Of a stretch of 64,000 nucleotides of DNA, positions 9,596 through 18,537 are shown one piece after another. The notes beneath the pieces were generated by a model. It was not told the origin of the DNA, did no database searches, and saw nothing but the letters and a program-made list of their open reading frames with translations. Source of the stretch: Chitinophaga pinensis (GTDB lineage: Bacteria; Bacteroidota; Bacteroidia; Chitinophagales; CAMDFR01); NCBI GenBank assembly GCA_945897725.1, contig CAMDFR010000008.1, positions 1-64,000 on the forward strand. The letters are read 5' to 3'. The position numbers and the translations under genes were made by a program. Numbering within the stretch: the first letter of the stretch is position 1; each line of letters begins with the position of its first letter.

Positions 9596-10540
9596 GTGAC
9601 GAAAGCTAATTCATATATCCGCTATCTTAATTATATGCAAGCGATTTTGTGGCGGCACCACAAGTATAAAATTATCGCCGCAAGCATCGCTACTGCCTTA
9701 TTTGCGCTGCTTATTTTTAGCATCAATCAACTCTTTTACGACATTGGCTTCTGGGATCATTTTCTCTTTAAACAAGGCATCGAGGTATGGTTTTGTGAAA
9801 AGACGGACTTAAAAAACTTGATTCGTCAACCTGTCAATACCTTTACCAATATCACCTATCTCGTAAATGCTGTGTTCTTTACTTTTAAAGGTATTCAAGA
9901 TTATCGCCGACGTGAACCTTATAATTTAATCACCGCTAATTCTTTCTATTCTTTTACACTTGGTGCAGTGTCGCTCTACACTTTTATAGGAAGTACCTTT
10001 TTCCATGCTTCCTTAATTATGTTTGCCTCTAAAATTGATTTCTCTGCAGTCTATTCTGTATCCCTGTATCCATTGATGTACTTCACGCACAGAATTTGGC
10101 TGCTATTGACGAAACGTGATTCGAAAGTGAAACACCTCAAAGGAATGCTCCTGTTGATTGCTGTTTTTACCCTGATTTATATCACACTCACAAGCTTTGT
10201 TTCCTTGCAATACGTGCATGAATTTGTACTTTCTTTTATCATCTTGACTGCTATCTTTGGAGTGGTTTTGGAAAAAGCAGATAGAGCAAAAAGCAATAAG
10301 CTGTATCTATGGCTCACAATCATTTTTATAAGCATCGCGATCATTTTCTTTAAGCTCGATATTGAAAAAATTCTTTGCAATCCCGATTCTTTTTTTCAGC
10401 CACATAGCATTTGGCATATTTGCAATGGTTGCGCTGTTTTCTACTTTTACTTATATATACGAAGCGAACATTATAATTCGGCCCACGACAAGGAGGTAAA
10501 TGCATTGAAACAACATTTCCTAGAGGACAAGAAACAATAG
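9596..10540 (+). CDS. CREST-superfamily membrane hydrolase, alkaline-ceramidase-like
   Basis: A seven-helix-type membrane protein of 314 residues (GTG start) or 301 residues (ATG at 9635; this is also plausible, because a weak TAGCTTTA box lies at 9583-9590). The key residues match the alkaline ceramidase pattern with exact spacing: Ser133 and His137 in GSTFFHASL, Asp148 eleven residues on, and His270 with His274 in HSIWHIC. As I recall, human ACER3 has Ser77, His81, Asp92, His217 and His221. An N-terminal WFCE resembles the calcium-site region, and NTFTNITYLVNA is the usual helix 2 entry. The family cleaves amide or ester bonds in membrane lipids using zinc. Many Bacteroidota make sphingolipids, so ceramide turnover is a reasonable guess, not a demonstration. 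Confidence 0.72.
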   Translation: MTKANSYIRYLNYMQAILWRHHKYKIIAASIATALFALLIFSINQLFYDIGFWDHFLFKQGIEVWFCEKTDLKNLIRQPVNTFTNITYLVNAVFFTFKGIQDYRRREPYNLITANSFYSFTLGAVSLYTFIGSTFFHASLIMFASKIDFSAVYSVSLYPLMYFTHRIWLLLTKRDSKVKHLKGMLLLIAVFTLIYITLTSFVSLQYVHEFVLSFIILTAIFGVVLEKADRAKSNKLYLWLTIIFISIAIIFFKLDIEKILCNPDSFFQPHSIWHICNGCAVFYFYLYIRSEHYNSAHDKEVNALKQHFLEDKKQ

Positions 10541-10541
10541 A

Positions 10542-12215
10542 TTATACCTTACTTAATACAATATCAATCACTTCTTTTTCTGCAATAGCAGTTGATTGCA
10601 CCAATGCATCAGCTTGGCTTATCACAGATGCTGTGAAGGTCTTATCCTTTAAACCTGAGGCATTAATCTTCACATTCAAGTAGGCACCCATCACTGCTGT
10701 TCTTACACATAAAGCACCCACACCTGCATCGCTCACCGAATTAGGATTGCCATTGGCCGCCATCTCTTTAATCATTTCCATCGAGGCATAAGCTGTCTTC
10801 ATCACCTCAAAAGGTATTTCTATAGCGTATTTGGTGGCTGCTTGTATCGCTTCTGAACGAAGCGCTTTTTCTTCTTCGGTAGATTTTGGCAAAGAAAAAC
10901 TTTCCATGATTTTGTTAAATGCATTGGTATCTTCATCCACCAATTTCAATAACTTATCTTTGAGCACTTGACCTTTTTCTGCCCAGGCCGAAAACTCCTC
11001 CCATCGGTCATCCCAACCTGCTTTATGTGAAGACAAATTGGCTACCATCACTCCTAATGATACACCCAATGCCCCACAATAAGCTGAGATAGAACCACCT
11101 CCTGGCGCTGGACTTTCGCTAGCTGTTTCATTCGCAAAAGAAACCAAATCCATCTTTACCAAGCGTCCTTCGTTTTGGTCAGCCATCACATACTCTATGA
11201 TTTTTTTCTGCGGATCAAAGGGGGTCAATTCATCCAAACCCATTGATTTGATAGCGATCTTAATCAATTCAGCTTCACTCAACCCTACAGATCTTTTTTG
11301 CTTACGTAAAAAATATTTTGCTGCCTCTAACATCGCTGATAAAGGTACCAATCCTATTAATTCTGAACCGGTCACGCGCATCCCTCTATGAAATGCAGAG
11401 GCATTACACTCATCAAATGCTTTATGTAAAGGCGTTTCATTCATATTCGTCAAGTTCATTGATACTTGCGCTACACCATATTCTTCGATAAACCAACCGA
11501 TTCCTTTGACAGATTTACAGCTACCAGCCGTTCGAATTTCATTCCCTGCTGCATCCTTCAAAGTCTTGCCATCACTACCTTTTTGTACCCTGCCTTGTTC
11601 GCGCACATCAAAGGCAACTGAGTTGGCTCGTCTAACAGAAGTGGTATTTAGATTGACATTATAGGCAATCAATAAATCTCTAGCGCCAATAGCAATATTA
11701 CCCGATTTTTCATTCCATTTTGCATCACCGAAATCTGGTTTCCATGCAGTATCTTGTATCTTTTTTGCAATGCCTTCATACTCGCCTGCTCTTACTGTCG
11801 CAAGGTTTTTACGTTCGGCAGTGCTTGCTGCATATTCGTATAAATACACAGGTATTTGCAACTCCTTGCCTACCCTTTCTCCTAACTTTTTCGCACAAGC
11901 AATACAATCTTCCATCGTCGCATTGGCAATGGGTATAAAGGGGCAAACATCCGTAGCGCCAAAACGTGGATGCTCGCCTTTATGGTGACGCATATCAATT
12001 AATTCCTGCGCTTTTTTTATCGCGTTAAACGCTGCTTCTACCACCGCATTTTCGTCGCCCACCAAAGTCATTACCGTTCTGTTGGTTGCCTTACCAGGAT
12101 CTACATCCAACAACTTAGCACCAGCTGTATTTCTTATGGCATCTGCAATCTGACTGATAATAGCGGCATCATTTCCCTCACTAAAATTAGGAACACATTC
12201 AATTATTTTATTCAT
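10542..12215 (-). CDS. Glutamate formimidoyltransferase / formimido-THF cyclodeaminase fusion
   Basis: This bifunctional FTCD moves the formimino group from formiminoglutamate (a histidine breakdown product) to tetrahydrofolate, then releases ammonia to give methenyl-THF. The transferase half occupies about residues 1-325, with the opening ECVPNFSEG and catalytic His82 in HHKGEHPRFGATDVCPFIP. The cyclodeaminase half runs from about 350 to 557, with SPAPGGGSISAYCGALG and the conserved NSVSDAGVGALC. The order and 557-residue length match the fused enzyme of animals and Bacteroidota. No hutH, hutU or hutI gene lies nearby in the window, so the rest of the pathway must be elsewhere. On the minus strand a TATTTTTG box at 12238-12245 could drive it. 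Confidence 0.93.
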   Translation of the reverse strand: MNKIIECVPNFSEGNDAAIISQIADAIRNTAGAKLLDVDPGKATNRTVMTLVGDENAVVEAAFNAIKKAQELIDMRHHKGEHPRFGATDVCPFIPIANATMEDCIACAKKLGERVGKELQIPVYLYEYAASTAERKNLATVRAGEYEGIAKKIQDTAWKPDFGDAKWNEKSGNIAIGARDLLIAYNVNLNTTSVRRANSVAFDVREQGRVQKGSDGKTLKDAAGNEIRTAGSCKSVKGIGWFIEEYGVAQVSMNLTNMNETPLHKAFDECNASAFHRGMRVTGSELIGLVPLSAMLEAAKYFLRKQKRSVGLSEAELIKIAIKSMGLDELTPFDPQKKIIEYVMADQNEGRLVKMDLVSFANETASESPAPGGGSISAYCGALGVSLGVMVANLSSHKAGWDDRWEEFSAWAEKGQVLKDKLLKLVDEDTNAFNKIMESFSLPKSTEEEKALRSEAIQAATKYAIEIPFEVMKTAYASMEMIKEMAANGNPNSVSDAGVGALCVRTAVMGAYLNVKINASGLKDKTFTASVISQADALVQSTAIAEKEVIDIVLSKV

Positions 12216-12277
12216 TTTATTGGCAATTTAATGTGCACAAAAATAAGGTTTATCACCTCAAATTTCACGAAAGAATG

Positions 12278-12380
12278 TGGGGCTATTTGGGCGGCTGTCA
12301 TTGCAAAGAACAAAGCAATGCCACCAGGTGTTTGGCAGTACACCAAAAGGCATCGGTGGTACTGCTGCCACCCCTTGCCG
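12278..12380 (+). repeat. Modular double-hairpin intergenic repeat, copy 2
   Basis: The copy opens with GGGGCTATTTGGGC, then has a first stem CATTGC...GCAATG, a second stem GGCAGTACACC...GGTGGTACTGCTGCC, and closes with CTGCTGCCACCCCTTGCC. The last box resembles the usual closing box. It is the most diverged copy, but it sits beside a clearer one in opposite orientation. Confidence 0.5.
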
Positions 12381-12426
12381 CGGGCATTTCGTTCAATGCA
12401 TACATCATTGATGGAAGCAAAAGTCC

Positions 12427-12552
12427 GCCTGACCGATAGAAGCGCTATCCTTTTTTGATGGCTGTTCGCTTCAAAAAAGATAGAAGCGTAGAGCGGGGCC
12501 AGCGCTAAAGTATTTTTCTATTGAACAATAGCACCCTGCGCTGGACAGGCCC
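12427..12552 (-). repeat. Modular double-hairpin intergenic repeat, copy 3
   Basis: Read on the minus strand it has GGGCCTGTCC, a first stem CCAGCGC...GCGCTGG (with an inner CTATTG...CAATAG hairpin), the middle box CCCCGCTCTACGCTTC, a second stem CTATCTTTTTTGA...TCAAAAAAGGATAG, and the closing box GCTTCTATCGGTCAGGC. It faces copy 2, so together they fill the 390-base gap between the FTCD gene and the DinB-like gene. Confidence 0.6.
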
Positions 12553-12583
12553 AAGAAAAAAAATGAATCTACTCGCAAATCAA

Positions 12584-12591
12584 TAGATTTG
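12584..12591 (+). promoter_or_regulatory. Candidate -7 box before the DUF1572 gene
   Basis: TAGATTTG matches TAnnTTTG and lies 16 bases before the ATG at 12608. I see no good TTG at the expected upstream distance, so support is modest. Confidence 0.35.
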
Positions 12592-12607
12592 TATATAAAA
12601 TACTTTC

Positions 12608-13132
12608 ATGACCACTTCATTTTTAGCATCAGCCATTCAACAATTTGAAAGCAGCAAAGCCTTGGGAGAACGATGTTTTGAACAATTAGAAGAAAGCGAT
12701 TTTCATTGGCAATACAATGAAGAAAGTAATAGCATCGCTATCATCATTCAACATTTACATGGCAATATGTTGTCGCGTTGGACCGATTTTTTAACCACTG
12801 ATGGAGAAAAAGAAAGTCGCAAGAGAGATGCCGAATTTGAAGTATCAAAAATGAACAGAGAGGCATTGATAGACCTCTGGAATGAAGGCTGGTATTGTCT
12901 TTTGACTACCTTAAAAAGTTTGACAGAGACTGATTTATTGAAAACGATTTATATCAGAAATGAAGCGCATACTGTGATGGAAGCGATACATCGGCAGCTC
13001 AGCCATTATCCTTATCATGTTGGTCAAATCGTGTTCATAGCAAAAATGTTGAAGGGAACTGCTTGGAAAAGTTTAAGTATTCCAAAACATGCATCCTCCG
13101 CTTTTAATGATCAAAAATTTGGGAGAAAATAA
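12608..13132 (+). CDS. DinB-like / DUF1572 metal-binding protein
   Basis: A 174-residue, mostly helical protein. Three histidines typical of the DinB four-helix bundle are visible: one in IIQHLHGNM near residue 50 and two in HRQLSHYPYHVGQIVF near residues 130-138. This places it in the DUF1572 branch of the DinB/YfiT superfamily, whose members bind a divalent metal. Some members are thiol transferases using bacillithiol or mycothiol, but the substrate here is unknown. It stands alone on the plus strand and converges with the DUF1573 gene. Confidence 0.82.
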   Translation: MTTSFLASAIQQFESSKALGERCFEQLEESDFHWQYNEESNSIAIIIQHLHGNMLSRWTDFLTTDGEKESRKRDAEFEVSKMNREALIDLWNEGWYCLLTTLKSLTETDLLKTIYIRNEAHTVMEAIHRQLSHYPYHVGQIVFIAKMLKGTAWKSLSIPKHASSAFNDQKFGRK

Positions 13133-13161
13133 ATTTACTCTGTTCGAAAGGCTTAGTAATA

Positions 13162-13914
13162 CTACTTTTCAAAGTTAAAATGCACCAAGATTTGTGCCTT
13201 ATCCAAGAGCATGTGTAAGGACGTATTTTCGTTTTTTGTAAAGCTGAAACGATAGATAAATGATACCTTGTTTTCCAATTTATTATCATATGGCTCGGCA
13301 TAAGTAATACTCATATTGGCTTGCCGCAATACTTTAATGCCAATTCCTTTTGCTTCCATTTCTGCTTTGCCAATCGATAATATTTTAGGAATCAACGATT
13401 CATTGCTAATGACGAAGGAAACATCTCCCGAATATTTACCCTCGGCATTTTTTTGAATATCGAAATAAAGATGATCACTCGTATCATTTTTAGTCACCTC
13501 ATAATGAACTAAAGTACCACCTGTTCCATAATACAAGCGGAGATCTTGCTCAAAAGAAAGGACTTGTCCATCGATGCGTAGATCTGCCTTACCTCCATTA
13601 CTCTCTACATAAACGGTTTTACCGATATTACCTAGGTGACCAACGGAATTATAAGTGGCTTGAATCGTGTCCCATTGACCAGCCAATATATTTTTCGGCT
13701 TCCACGCCGGAACGGTACAGCCGCAAGAACTATGGACATTACTGAGTAGCAGTGTAGCATTACCTCTATTTTGAAATGGAAACTTAATAGTACGCAACTC
13801 ACCTTCTATCAAGGTATCTAGGGAAACATTGGTCAGCGGAAAAAACAAAATCGCTTGAGCAGGCAGCAAGACCGACATCAAAAGCAATAGTAACAGGCAA
13901 AGCAATCGATTCAT
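13162..13914 (-). CDS. Exported DUF1573 protein
   Basis: A 250-residue protein with a signal peptide (about residues 1-21, LLLLLLMSVLLPAQA) followed by an immunoglobulin-like DUF1573 domain. The domain carries its signature SSCGCTVPAW at about residues 62-71. DUF1573 proteins are frequent in Bacteroidota and are thought to be periplasmic or surface proteins of unknown role. The second half (about 120-250) has no motif I recognise. It lies 59 bases after pdhB on the same strand and may share its transcript. Confidence 0.8.
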   Translation of the reverse strand: MNRLLCLLLLLLMSVLLPAQAILFFPLTNVSLDTLIEGELRTIKFPFQNRGNATLLLSNVHSSCGCTVPAWKPKNILAGQWDTIQATYNSVGHLGNIGKTVYVESNGGKADLRIDGQVLSFEQDLRLYYGTGGTLVHYEVTKNDTSDHLYFDIQKNAEGKYSGDVSFVISNESLIPKILSIGKAEMEAKGIGIKVLRQANMSITYAEPYDNKLENKVSFIYRFSFTKNENTSLHMLLDKAQILVHFNFEK

Positions 13915-13973
13915 GTTAGCTGCGCTTGGCGTAGAGAATGATTTATAAAAAAGAGAGCGTCGTCATGGACTAC

Positions 13974-14954
13974 CTAAGCCACATAACAAATGGTTTTTGC
14001 CGCAGCAACCACTTTAGCAATAGAAGGCAAATATTCTTCTACTAAGTTAGGAGCATAATGCATAGACGAATCTGCCGAATTGATTCTATGAATGGGCGCA
14101 TCTAGATAATCGAAAGCATGCTTTTGAACCACATAAGTCACCTCTGCAGAAATACCTCCAAATGGCCAAGATTCATCTACAATAATCAATCTATTTGTTT
14201 TCTTAACAGATTCGATAATCGTTTCATGATCCATAGGACGAATGGTTCTTAAATCAATCACTTCAGCACTGATGCCCTCTTTGGCTAACTCTTCAGCAGC
14301 ACCTAATGCCACCTTCATCATTTTATTAAAAGAAACAATCGTTACATCTGTACCGGCTCTTTTGATATCTGCTTTACCTATTTCAATGATATATTCTTCT
14401 TCTGGCACCTCACCAGAATCGCCATACATCACTTCGCTTTCCATAAAAATAACCGTATTATTATCGCGTATCGCAGCTTTCATCAAGCCTTTAGCATCAT
14501 AAGGAGTAGATGGAGAAATTACTTTTAGGCCTGGTACATTCGCATACCAGTTTTCAAAACTTTGTGCATGTTGCGCACCAAGCTGTCCAGCTGATGCAGA
14601 AGGTCCACGAAAAACCATCGGACAAGTAAATTGACCGCCACTCATCGCTTTCATCTTAGCAGCGCTATTGACGATTTGATCTATTGCTAACAAAGCGAAG
14701 TTAAAAGTCATAAACTCAACAATAGGGCGAAGACCATTCATACTCGCACCAACAGCTAAGCCTGCGAAACCTAATTCCGAAATAGGCGTATCAATGACTC
14801 TTTCTGGGCCAAACTCATCTAGCATACCTTGAGAAACTTTATAGGCACCGTTGTATTCTGCTACTTCTTCACCCATTAGCAAGACATTTTTGTCTAGTCT
14901 CATCTCTTCTGTCATTGCCTCACGAAGGGCTTCACGCATTTTGATAACTCTCAT
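13974..14954 (-). CDS. pdhB: Pyruvate dehydrogenase E1 component, beta subunit
   Basis: The beta subunit of the alpha2beta2-type E1 of pyruvate dehydrogenase (or of a branched-chain 2-oxoacid dehydrogenase). It helps bind thiamine diphosphate and hands the acyl group to lipoyl-E2. The 326-residue protein shows the normal family landmarks: MREALREAM, LMGEEVAEYNGAYKVSQGM, TPISELGFAGLAVGA, EFMTFNFALLAIDQIVNSAAK, GQLGAQHAQSFE and the C-terminal IVDESWPFGGISAEV. The SQGMLDEFG and QHAQSFE context favours the pyruvate enzyme. The alpha subunit gene is not in the window. A TAAATTTG box on the minus strand at 14985-14992 is a plausible -7 element. Confidence 0.9.
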   Translation of the reverse strand: MRVIKMREALREAMTEEMRLDKNVLLMGEEVAEYNGAYKVSQGMLDEFGPERVIDTPISELGFAGLAVGASMNGLRPIVEFMTFNFALLAIDQIVNSAAKMKAMSGGQFTCPMVFRGPSASAGQLGAQHAQSFENWYANVPGLKVISPSTPYDAKGLMKAAIRDNNTVIFMESEVMYGDSGEVPEEEYIIEIGKADIKRAGTDVTIVSFNKMMKVALGAAEELAKEGISAEVIDLRTIRPMDHETIIESVKKTNRLIIVDESWPFGGISAEVTYVVQKHAFDYLDAPIHRINSADSSMHYAPNLVEEYLPSIAKVVAAAKTICYVA

Positions 14955-15069
14955 CTAATTTGAATTTTAATTATGTATGAATTGCAAATTTATATAAAAA
15001 ATTGAATATTATGGGAGAATGCTTTTATATGAATAAACAGGTTAGCAGTAATGACTTTTAAAACTCATT

Positions 15070-15864
15070 TCAATGTATTGACTCTCTTAGTGCTTCGGGC
15101 AACATTAACAAAAATGATAAACATCTTTCCCAATAAAGTGCATAATAATTATATCCCAAAGCAATATTTTCATTATATTTAGGACGATTATCCCAATAAT
15201 ATTTTTCTGAATTGATAGACCAAGCTGACAAACCAAGTTTTGACACTAAAAACCACTTTTCAAGCAAGCGTGCCGACCTACCATTACCGTCCATAAATGG
15301 ATGGATTTTTGCGGCCCATAAATGTATCATTGAAGCATAATAGAAAACTTCCTTGTAGGACAAATCTCTTTTCAGTAATTCTGAAATATCAACGAACAAT
15401 TTGTTTAATTCTTGATTTACAAATTGTGGCTCGACTGCTAAATATACAGGTTTTAGTGTTTTTGAATCTCTCACACCTACTTGCTCTTTTCGGACCTTGC
15501 CACGCAATTTGGCAGTTAAAAGTGTCAAGGAGAGTATTTCATGAATCCTAAGAAAATTGGTTTTATTAAGATTGTTTTCAGAAGCAAATTTGTATGCCTT
15601 TACTAAATCTTCGATTTCTTGAACTTCCTTTTTCTTTGGAAAACTCTTGTTACCTCTATTTCTAAAAAAACTATTTGCATCAAGTGTGTTTCCTTCAATC
15701 TTTGACGAATAAAGTGAGGATGCTATGAGATAGTATTCAAAATCTTCACTTGTAAATCTTGACTTTGATCGTAATTTGTGGAATACCTCTAACCAATCTA
15801 TTTTACACTTTGACGAGTATTTATCAAGGAATTCGGGAGATATAAATTTTAGATGTTTACCCAT
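15070..15864 (-). CDS. Fic domain protein, class II (self-inhibited)
   Basis: Fic enzymes usually transfer AMP from ATP to a target protein side chain. The core motif is intact: His188, Asp192, Asn194 and Arg199 in HPFMDGNGRSAR. An N-terminal inhibitory motif, S53-x3-E57-G58 in SSKIEGN, matches the (S/T)xxxE(G/N) helix and places the protein in class II, where the inhibitory helix lies in the same chain. No extra DNA-binding domain is obvious in the 264 residues. There is no partner antitoxin gene beside it. It lies alone between pdhB and a cysteine desulfurase, with an oddly G+C-richer strip upstream (15900-16010). The target is unknown. Confidence 0.88.
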   Translation of the reverse strand: MGKHLKFISPEFLDKYSSKCKIDWLEVFHKLRSKSRFTSEDFEYYLIASSLYSSKIEGNTLDANSFFRNRGNKSFPKKKEVQEIEDLVKAYKFASENNLNKTNFLRIHEILSLTLLTAKLRGKVRKEQVGVRDSKTLKPVYLAVEPQFVNQELNKLFVDISELLKRDLSYKEVFYYASMIHLWAAKIHPFMDGNGRSARLLEKWFLVSKLGLSAWSINSEKYYWDNRPKYNENIALGYNYYALYWERCLSFLLMLPEALRESIH

Positions 15865-16010
15865 AGGTCAAATTTATAAATTTTAAATAAACAATTACCG
15901 CTCACACGGGGCAATTACTCTATTTCTCTCCTTTTGATTTTATTTGCGTCTGCTAGCACTCCAGCGGATTAACAAGGAGACGAAACAGCGCAAGCCCCGA
16001 AACCTTTGAC

Positions 16011-17156
16011 CTATACCAATTCCTTCACCGCCACCATGCTCTTCAACTTCTCTATCACCAGATCAATCTCTTCTCTTGTATTCATATGGGAAAAGGAAAA
16101 ACGAATGCCTTTTCTATTCGGATCTGCTTTGATGGCATTAAGGACATGTGACCCTGCATCAGCCCCTGAAGTGCAAGCAGAACCGCCACTAGCAGCAATA
16201 CCAGCAATATCTAAATTCATCAACAACATTTCATTTTTTTCTGATGGAGGAAATGAAACATTCAATACGGTGTACAAGCTATGATCGGATGTATCGCCAT
16301 TGTATCTGATATCTTGAAAATTTTCTTCCAAACACATCATCATATATTTTTTCAAATCTAGGATGTGATTTCTATGCGCTTCAAAATGTTCAGTAGCAGA
16401 TTCTATCGCTTTACCTAAGCCAACAATACCATATAAGTTTTCGGTTCCGGCACGCATATTTCTTTCTTGACTTCCCCCATGTATAAAAGCATTGATACTC
16501 GCCTTCCCATTGATATAAATGAATCCGATGCCCTTAGGGCCATGTAACTTATGACCAGAACCAGATAAAAAATTGACTTGTATTTTCTGTAAATCAATGG
16601 GCGAATGACCGATTGTTTGCACAGTGTCGGTATGAAGTATCACATTTTCTTTATTGCAGATTTCAGCCAATTTTTCGAGATTCAACATCGTCCCAATTTC
16701 ATTATTGGCATGCATTAAAGTGACTAACACTTTTTCAGATTGTAACTCCTCAAGCAAGGTAGATAAATGATTAAAATCCATTTCGCCTTTTTCTGAAACC
16801 TTTAGGATATGGACTTTGACACCTGAAGCCTTTTCTACGTATTCTACTGTATGCGACACACAATGGTGTTCGATGGGTGAAGTGATGATATGAGTGACCC
16901 CTAAATCTTCCACACTTCTTTTGATGGCCATATTATTAGCTTCAGTGCCACTAGAAGTGAAAAATATTTCTGATGGAGAACAGTGAAGTGCTTTAGCTAC
17001 TTGCTTCCTGGCTTTTTCGATCGCCGACCTTGTCGTCCTGCCAAAAGAATGAATAGCAGAAGGATTGCCGAAATGCTCGGTCAGAAAAGGCATCATTTCA
17101 TCAAGTACTTCTTTGCTCAGTGGAGTCGTCGCCGCATTGTCCAAATAAATTTTCAT
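16011..17156 (-). CDS. Cysteine desulfurase (NifS/IscS family)
   Basis: A PLP enzyme that takes sulfur from cysteine as a persulfide for Fe-S clusters and thiolated tRNA. The 381-residue protein begins with YLDNAATTPLSKEVLDEM. It has HANNEIGTM, the PLP lysine K203 in SGSGHKLHGPKG, and the catalytic Cys328 in SGGSACTSG. The catalytic loop is of the longer class I type. It could supply sulfur to MnmA encoded earlier in the window. No iscU, sufE or sufS-type partner lies next to it, so I do not assign iscS or nifS. Confidence 0.93.
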   Translation of the reverse strand: MKIYLDNAATTPLSKEVLDEMMPFLTEHFGNPSAIHSFGRTTRSAIEKARKQVAKALHCSPSEIFFTSSGTEANNMAIKRSVEDLGVTHIITSPIEHHCVSHTVEYVEKASGVKVHILKVSEKGEMDFNHLSTLLEELQSEKVLVTLMHANNEIGTMLNLEKLAEICNKENVILHTDTVQTIGHSPIDLQKIQVNFLSGSGHKLHGPKGIGFIYINGKASINAFIHGGSQERNMRAGTENLYGIVGLGKAIESATEHFEAHRNHILDLKKYMMMCLEENFQDIRYNGDTSDHSLYTVLNVSFPPSEKNEMLLMNLDIAGIAASGGSACTSGADAGSHVLNAIKADPNRKGIRFSFSHMNTREEIDLVIEKLKSMVAVKELV

Positions 17157-17225
17157 CGACTAGCTATTTTGATTTTTTATGATCTAAAACTAAATAAATA
17201 CTACAATTTGAAGAAAAATAGATGT

Positions 17226-18326
17226 TTAAACATTGAAACGAAAATGCAAAATATCTCCATCATGCACCACATAATCCTTTCCTTCTAATCTAAATTTACC
17301 TGCATCTCTACAAGCGGCTTCAGATTTATACTTCACGAAATCTTCATAGGCCATGGTCTCTGAACGAATAAATCCTTTTTCGAAGTCTGTATGTATGACA
17401 CCCGCTGCACCTGGTGCTTTGGTTCCTTTCGTAATGGTCCAAGCTCTTACTTCCTTCACTCCTGCGGTAAAATAGGTAATCAAATCAAGCAGCTTGTATG
17501 CACCGTGAATCAATCTATCCATACCAGATTCTGTTAAGCCTAAATCTGCCAAAAACATTTCTTGTTCTTCTTCTGTCTCTAACAAAGCAATTTCAGATTC
17601 AATTTTTGCTGAAATAACGACCACCTCGGCATTTTCGCCTTTCACTGCCTCGCGGATTAGATCTACAAATTTATTACCATTCACCACAGAAGCCTCGTCT
17701 ACGTTACATGCATAAAGCACTGGCTTGGCCGTCAATAAACTCAAGTCCTCAATAAAACGCTCCTCTCCTTCTTCTATTGGTGCATTTCGGGCACTTTTAC
17801 CTGCTTCTAAATGTTGCTTATAGACTTTTAATACTTCTATTCCTTTGAGTGTTTCTCGATCACCAGTTTTTGCTGCCTTTTGTAATTTATCTAATTTTTT
17901 ATCGACAGATTCCAAATCTTTTAATTGTAATTCCGTATCAATAATTTCTTTGTCTCGAACAGGATTTACACTTCCATCCACATGAATCACATTATCATCT
18001 TCGAAGCAACGAATCACATGTATGATGGCACTGGTGGCACGAATATTTCCAAGAAACTGATTTCCAAGACCCTCTCCTCTACTGGCTCCTTTTACTAAGC
18101 CAGCGATATCAACGATTTCGATGCTCGTAGGAATCACTTTTTCAGGAACAATCATTTCTTCCAATACTTTGAGCCTAGGATCTGGAACACCTATCACACC
18201 AATGTTTGGATCGATGGTGCAAAAAGGAAAATTAGCCGCCTGCGCATTTGTGGCCTTAGATAATGTATTAAAAAGAGTAGATTTTCCAACATTGGGAAGT
18301 CCTACGATACCTACTTGTAATGCCAT
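17226..18326 (-). CDS. ychF: Redox-regulated ATPase YchF
   Basis: YchF (OLA1 in eukaryotes) is an Obg-family P-loop protein that binds ATP rather than GTP, associates with ribosomes and is linked to stress control. The 366-residue protein has the P-loop GLPNVGKSTLFN at the N-terminus, DIAGLVKGASRGEGLGNQFL as the switch region, and YACNVDE in place of the GTPase NKxD, which fits the altered nucleotide preference. It ends with a TGS domain (VRAWTITKGTKAPGAAGVIH, then EGKDYVVHDGDILHFRFNV). A TATCTTTG box on the minus strand at 18356-18363 may be its -7 element. Confidence 0.96.
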   Translation of the reverse strand: MALQVGIVGLPNVGKSTLFNTLSKATNAQAANFPFCTIDPNIGVIGVPDPRLKVLEEMIVPEKVIPTSIEIVDIAGLVKGASRGEGLGNQFLGNIRATSAIIHVIRCFEDDNVIHVDGSVNPVRDKEIIDTELQLKDLESVDKKLDKLQKAAKTGDRETLKGIEVLKVYKQHLEAGKSARNAPIEEGEERFIEDLSLLTAKPVLYACNVDEASVVNGNKFVDLIREAVKGENAEVVVISAKIESEIALLETEEEQEMFLADLGLTESGMDRLIHGAYKLLDLITYFTAGVKEVRAWTITKGTKAPGAAGVIHTDFEKGFIRSETMAYEDFVKYKSEAACRDAGKFRLEGKDYVVHDGDILHFRFNV

Positions 18327-18411
18327 AAAATGAGTTAGTGATGAATAAACGGTCGCAAAGATAAGGCATTCAATTTAATAAAACATTTTTATCCTAATGC
18401 TTCATTTTAGG

Positions 18412-18443
18412 TTGACAAAATGGAACCATATTTTGTATTTTTG
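18412..18443 (+). promoter_or_regulatory. Bacteroidota-type promoter for the outer-membrane protein gene
   Basis: A TTG at 18412-18414 and TATTTTTG at 18436-18443 are separated by 21 bases, close to the primary sigma factor consensus in this phylum (TTG then TAnnTTTG). The ATG lies at 18538, so the leader would be about 85-90 bases. Confidence 0.65.
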
Positions 18444-18537
18444 TGTTGATATTAGGTATTGTTGATTGCATCATACAATGCTCGACTACCACTTTTTATC
18501 ACCATTTATTCTTAAATAAACCATTAAATCTAATTCT

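Noticed and set aside
12231-12458. Two overlapping plus-strand frames of about 70 codons
   Set aside because: They consist of the hairpin repeats and would not encode a sensible protein.
15070-15864. Toxin-antitoxin module around the Fic gene
   Set aside because: The inhibitory motif is within the same protein and no small partner gene lies on either side.
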